Below are positions 6,948 through 7,197 of a stretch of 7,197 nucleotides of DNA, in pieces. Position 1 is the stretch's first letter. Each line of letters starts with the position of its first letter. Origin of the DNA: Chromobacteriaceae bacterium. GTDB taxonomy: Bacteria; Pseudomonadota; Gammaproteobacteria; Burkholderiales; Aquaspirillaceae. Below the pieces are notes generated by a model, which saw nothing but the letters and a program-made list of their open reading frames with translations, was not told the origin of the DNA and searched no databases. A program made the position numbers and the translations under genes. Where the stretch lies: assembly GCA_030151505.1 (NCBI GenBank), contig JASLDQ010000229.1, forward strand, positions 1-7,197, in the 5' to 3' direction.

Positions 6948-7017
6948 CCGGCCGCGCGACACAGCGCCGCCGCCCCCACGGGAACACCCGGAGATGCCTT
7001 GCAGGCCCGGCCAAACA

Positions 7018-7046
7018 AAAGACCTGCCATTCTTCGGCAGGTCTTT
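7018..7046. terminator. Bidirectional intrinsic terminator
   Basis: A perfect 11-base stem, AAAGACCTGCC (7018-7028) and GGCAGGTCTTT (7036-7046), encloses a 7-base loop about 70 bases past the chemoreceptor stop. In the + direction the U-tract is formed by the stem end plus GTATTT. In the - direction it is better, TTTTGTTT. It therefore probably ends the chemoreceptor transcript and also a - strand transcript coming from the right. Confidence 0.85.
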
Positions 7047-7064
7047 GTATTTCCATCGACTATT

Positions 7065-7133
7065 CCGGCCACGGGCCGGTCCGTCCGCCTTAGCCTGTCG
7101 CTGCCCTCATCCCCGAAGGCAAGCGAACAGGCT
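7065..7133. repeat. Two adjacent hairpin-forming inverted repeats
   Basis: CCGGCC/GGCCGG (7065-7070 and 7074-7079, 3-base loop) is followed by a long dyad whose arms are 7092-7105 and 7118-7133. The outer AGCCTGT pairs with ACAGGCT, then CGCT with AGCG, then GCC with GGC, with single unpaired A's on the right arm at 7121 and 7126 and a 12-base loop. Neither is followed by a T-tract on either strand, so these are not simple intrinsic terminators. They lie between the putative - strand stop codon at 7146 and the terminator at 7018-7046. Confidence 0.6.
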
Positions 7134-7145
7134 GCCTGGCCGCCC

Positions 7146-7196
7146 TCAGGCGCCCGCCAACCAGGCCAGCACCGTGCACCCGCAGGCCAGCGCGGC
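7146..7196 (-). CDS. Possible C-terminus of a membrane protein (partial)
   Basis: One - strand frame enters from the right edge and gives 16 hydrophobic residues, AALACGCTVLAWLAGA, before a TGA whose complement lies at 7146-7148. This looks like the last transmembrane helix of an inner-membrane protein, such as a transporter. Support from context is that the terminator at 7018-7046 has its better U-tract in the - direction, as expected downstream of such a gene. With only 51 bases visible the family cannot be named, and chance is possible. Confidence 0.35.
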   Translation of the reverse strand, partial: AALACGCTVLAWLAGA

Positions 7197-7197
7197 A

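Noticed and set aside
5319..6962. Long - strand open frame opposite the chemoreceptor
   Set aside because: It mirrors the coding frame of an unmistakable chemoreceptor; its glycine-, histidine- and arginine-rich product has no recognisable motif.

Overview
The window looks like chromosomal DNA from a GC-rich Gram-negative proteobacterium. The Gram-negative call rests on a secreted Ivy-type lysozyme inhibitor, a YhhJ-type inner-membrane export permease and a two-transmembrane chemoreceptor. The gene mix (MocR-type regulator beside a DUF2917 gene, 4HB-like chemoreceptor) suggests a betaproteobacterium, perhaps Neisseriales/Chromobacteriaceae. That placement is inference from general familiarity, not from a search. 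I see no phage, insertion sequence, CRISPR array, tRNA or rRNA.

Layout from left to right: (1) the 3' part of a yhhJ-like ABC-2 permease gene on the + strand, cut by the window edge; (2) 338 bases of GC-rich noncoding DNA with small hairpins; (3) on the - strand, a 37-kDa nucleoid-associated protein gene (NdpA/YejK family) lying downstream of a MocR-type (GntR + aminotransferase) regulator gene, with an intrinsic terminator between them; (4) a divergent control region with a perfect 10-base inverted repeat and extra half-sites; (5) on the + strand a small DUF2917 gene with its own terminator; (6) a 355-base gap, then a periplasmic lysozyme inhibitor gene (ivy); (7) an AT-rich promoter region, then a GTG-started methyl-accepting chemotaxis protein gene; (8) a bidirectional terminator, two more hairpins, and what is probably the last 16 codons of a - strand membrane-protein gene running off the right edge.

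Most genes look like separate single-gene transcription units, and there is no obvious multi-gene pathway. The one suggestive functional pair is the MocR-type regulator and the divergent DUF2917 gene, which share an operator-like region. Nothing here amounts to a clear undescribed system. The best leads are that operator architecture, the terminator squeezed against the nucleoid-protein start codon, and the hairpin cluster at the right end.
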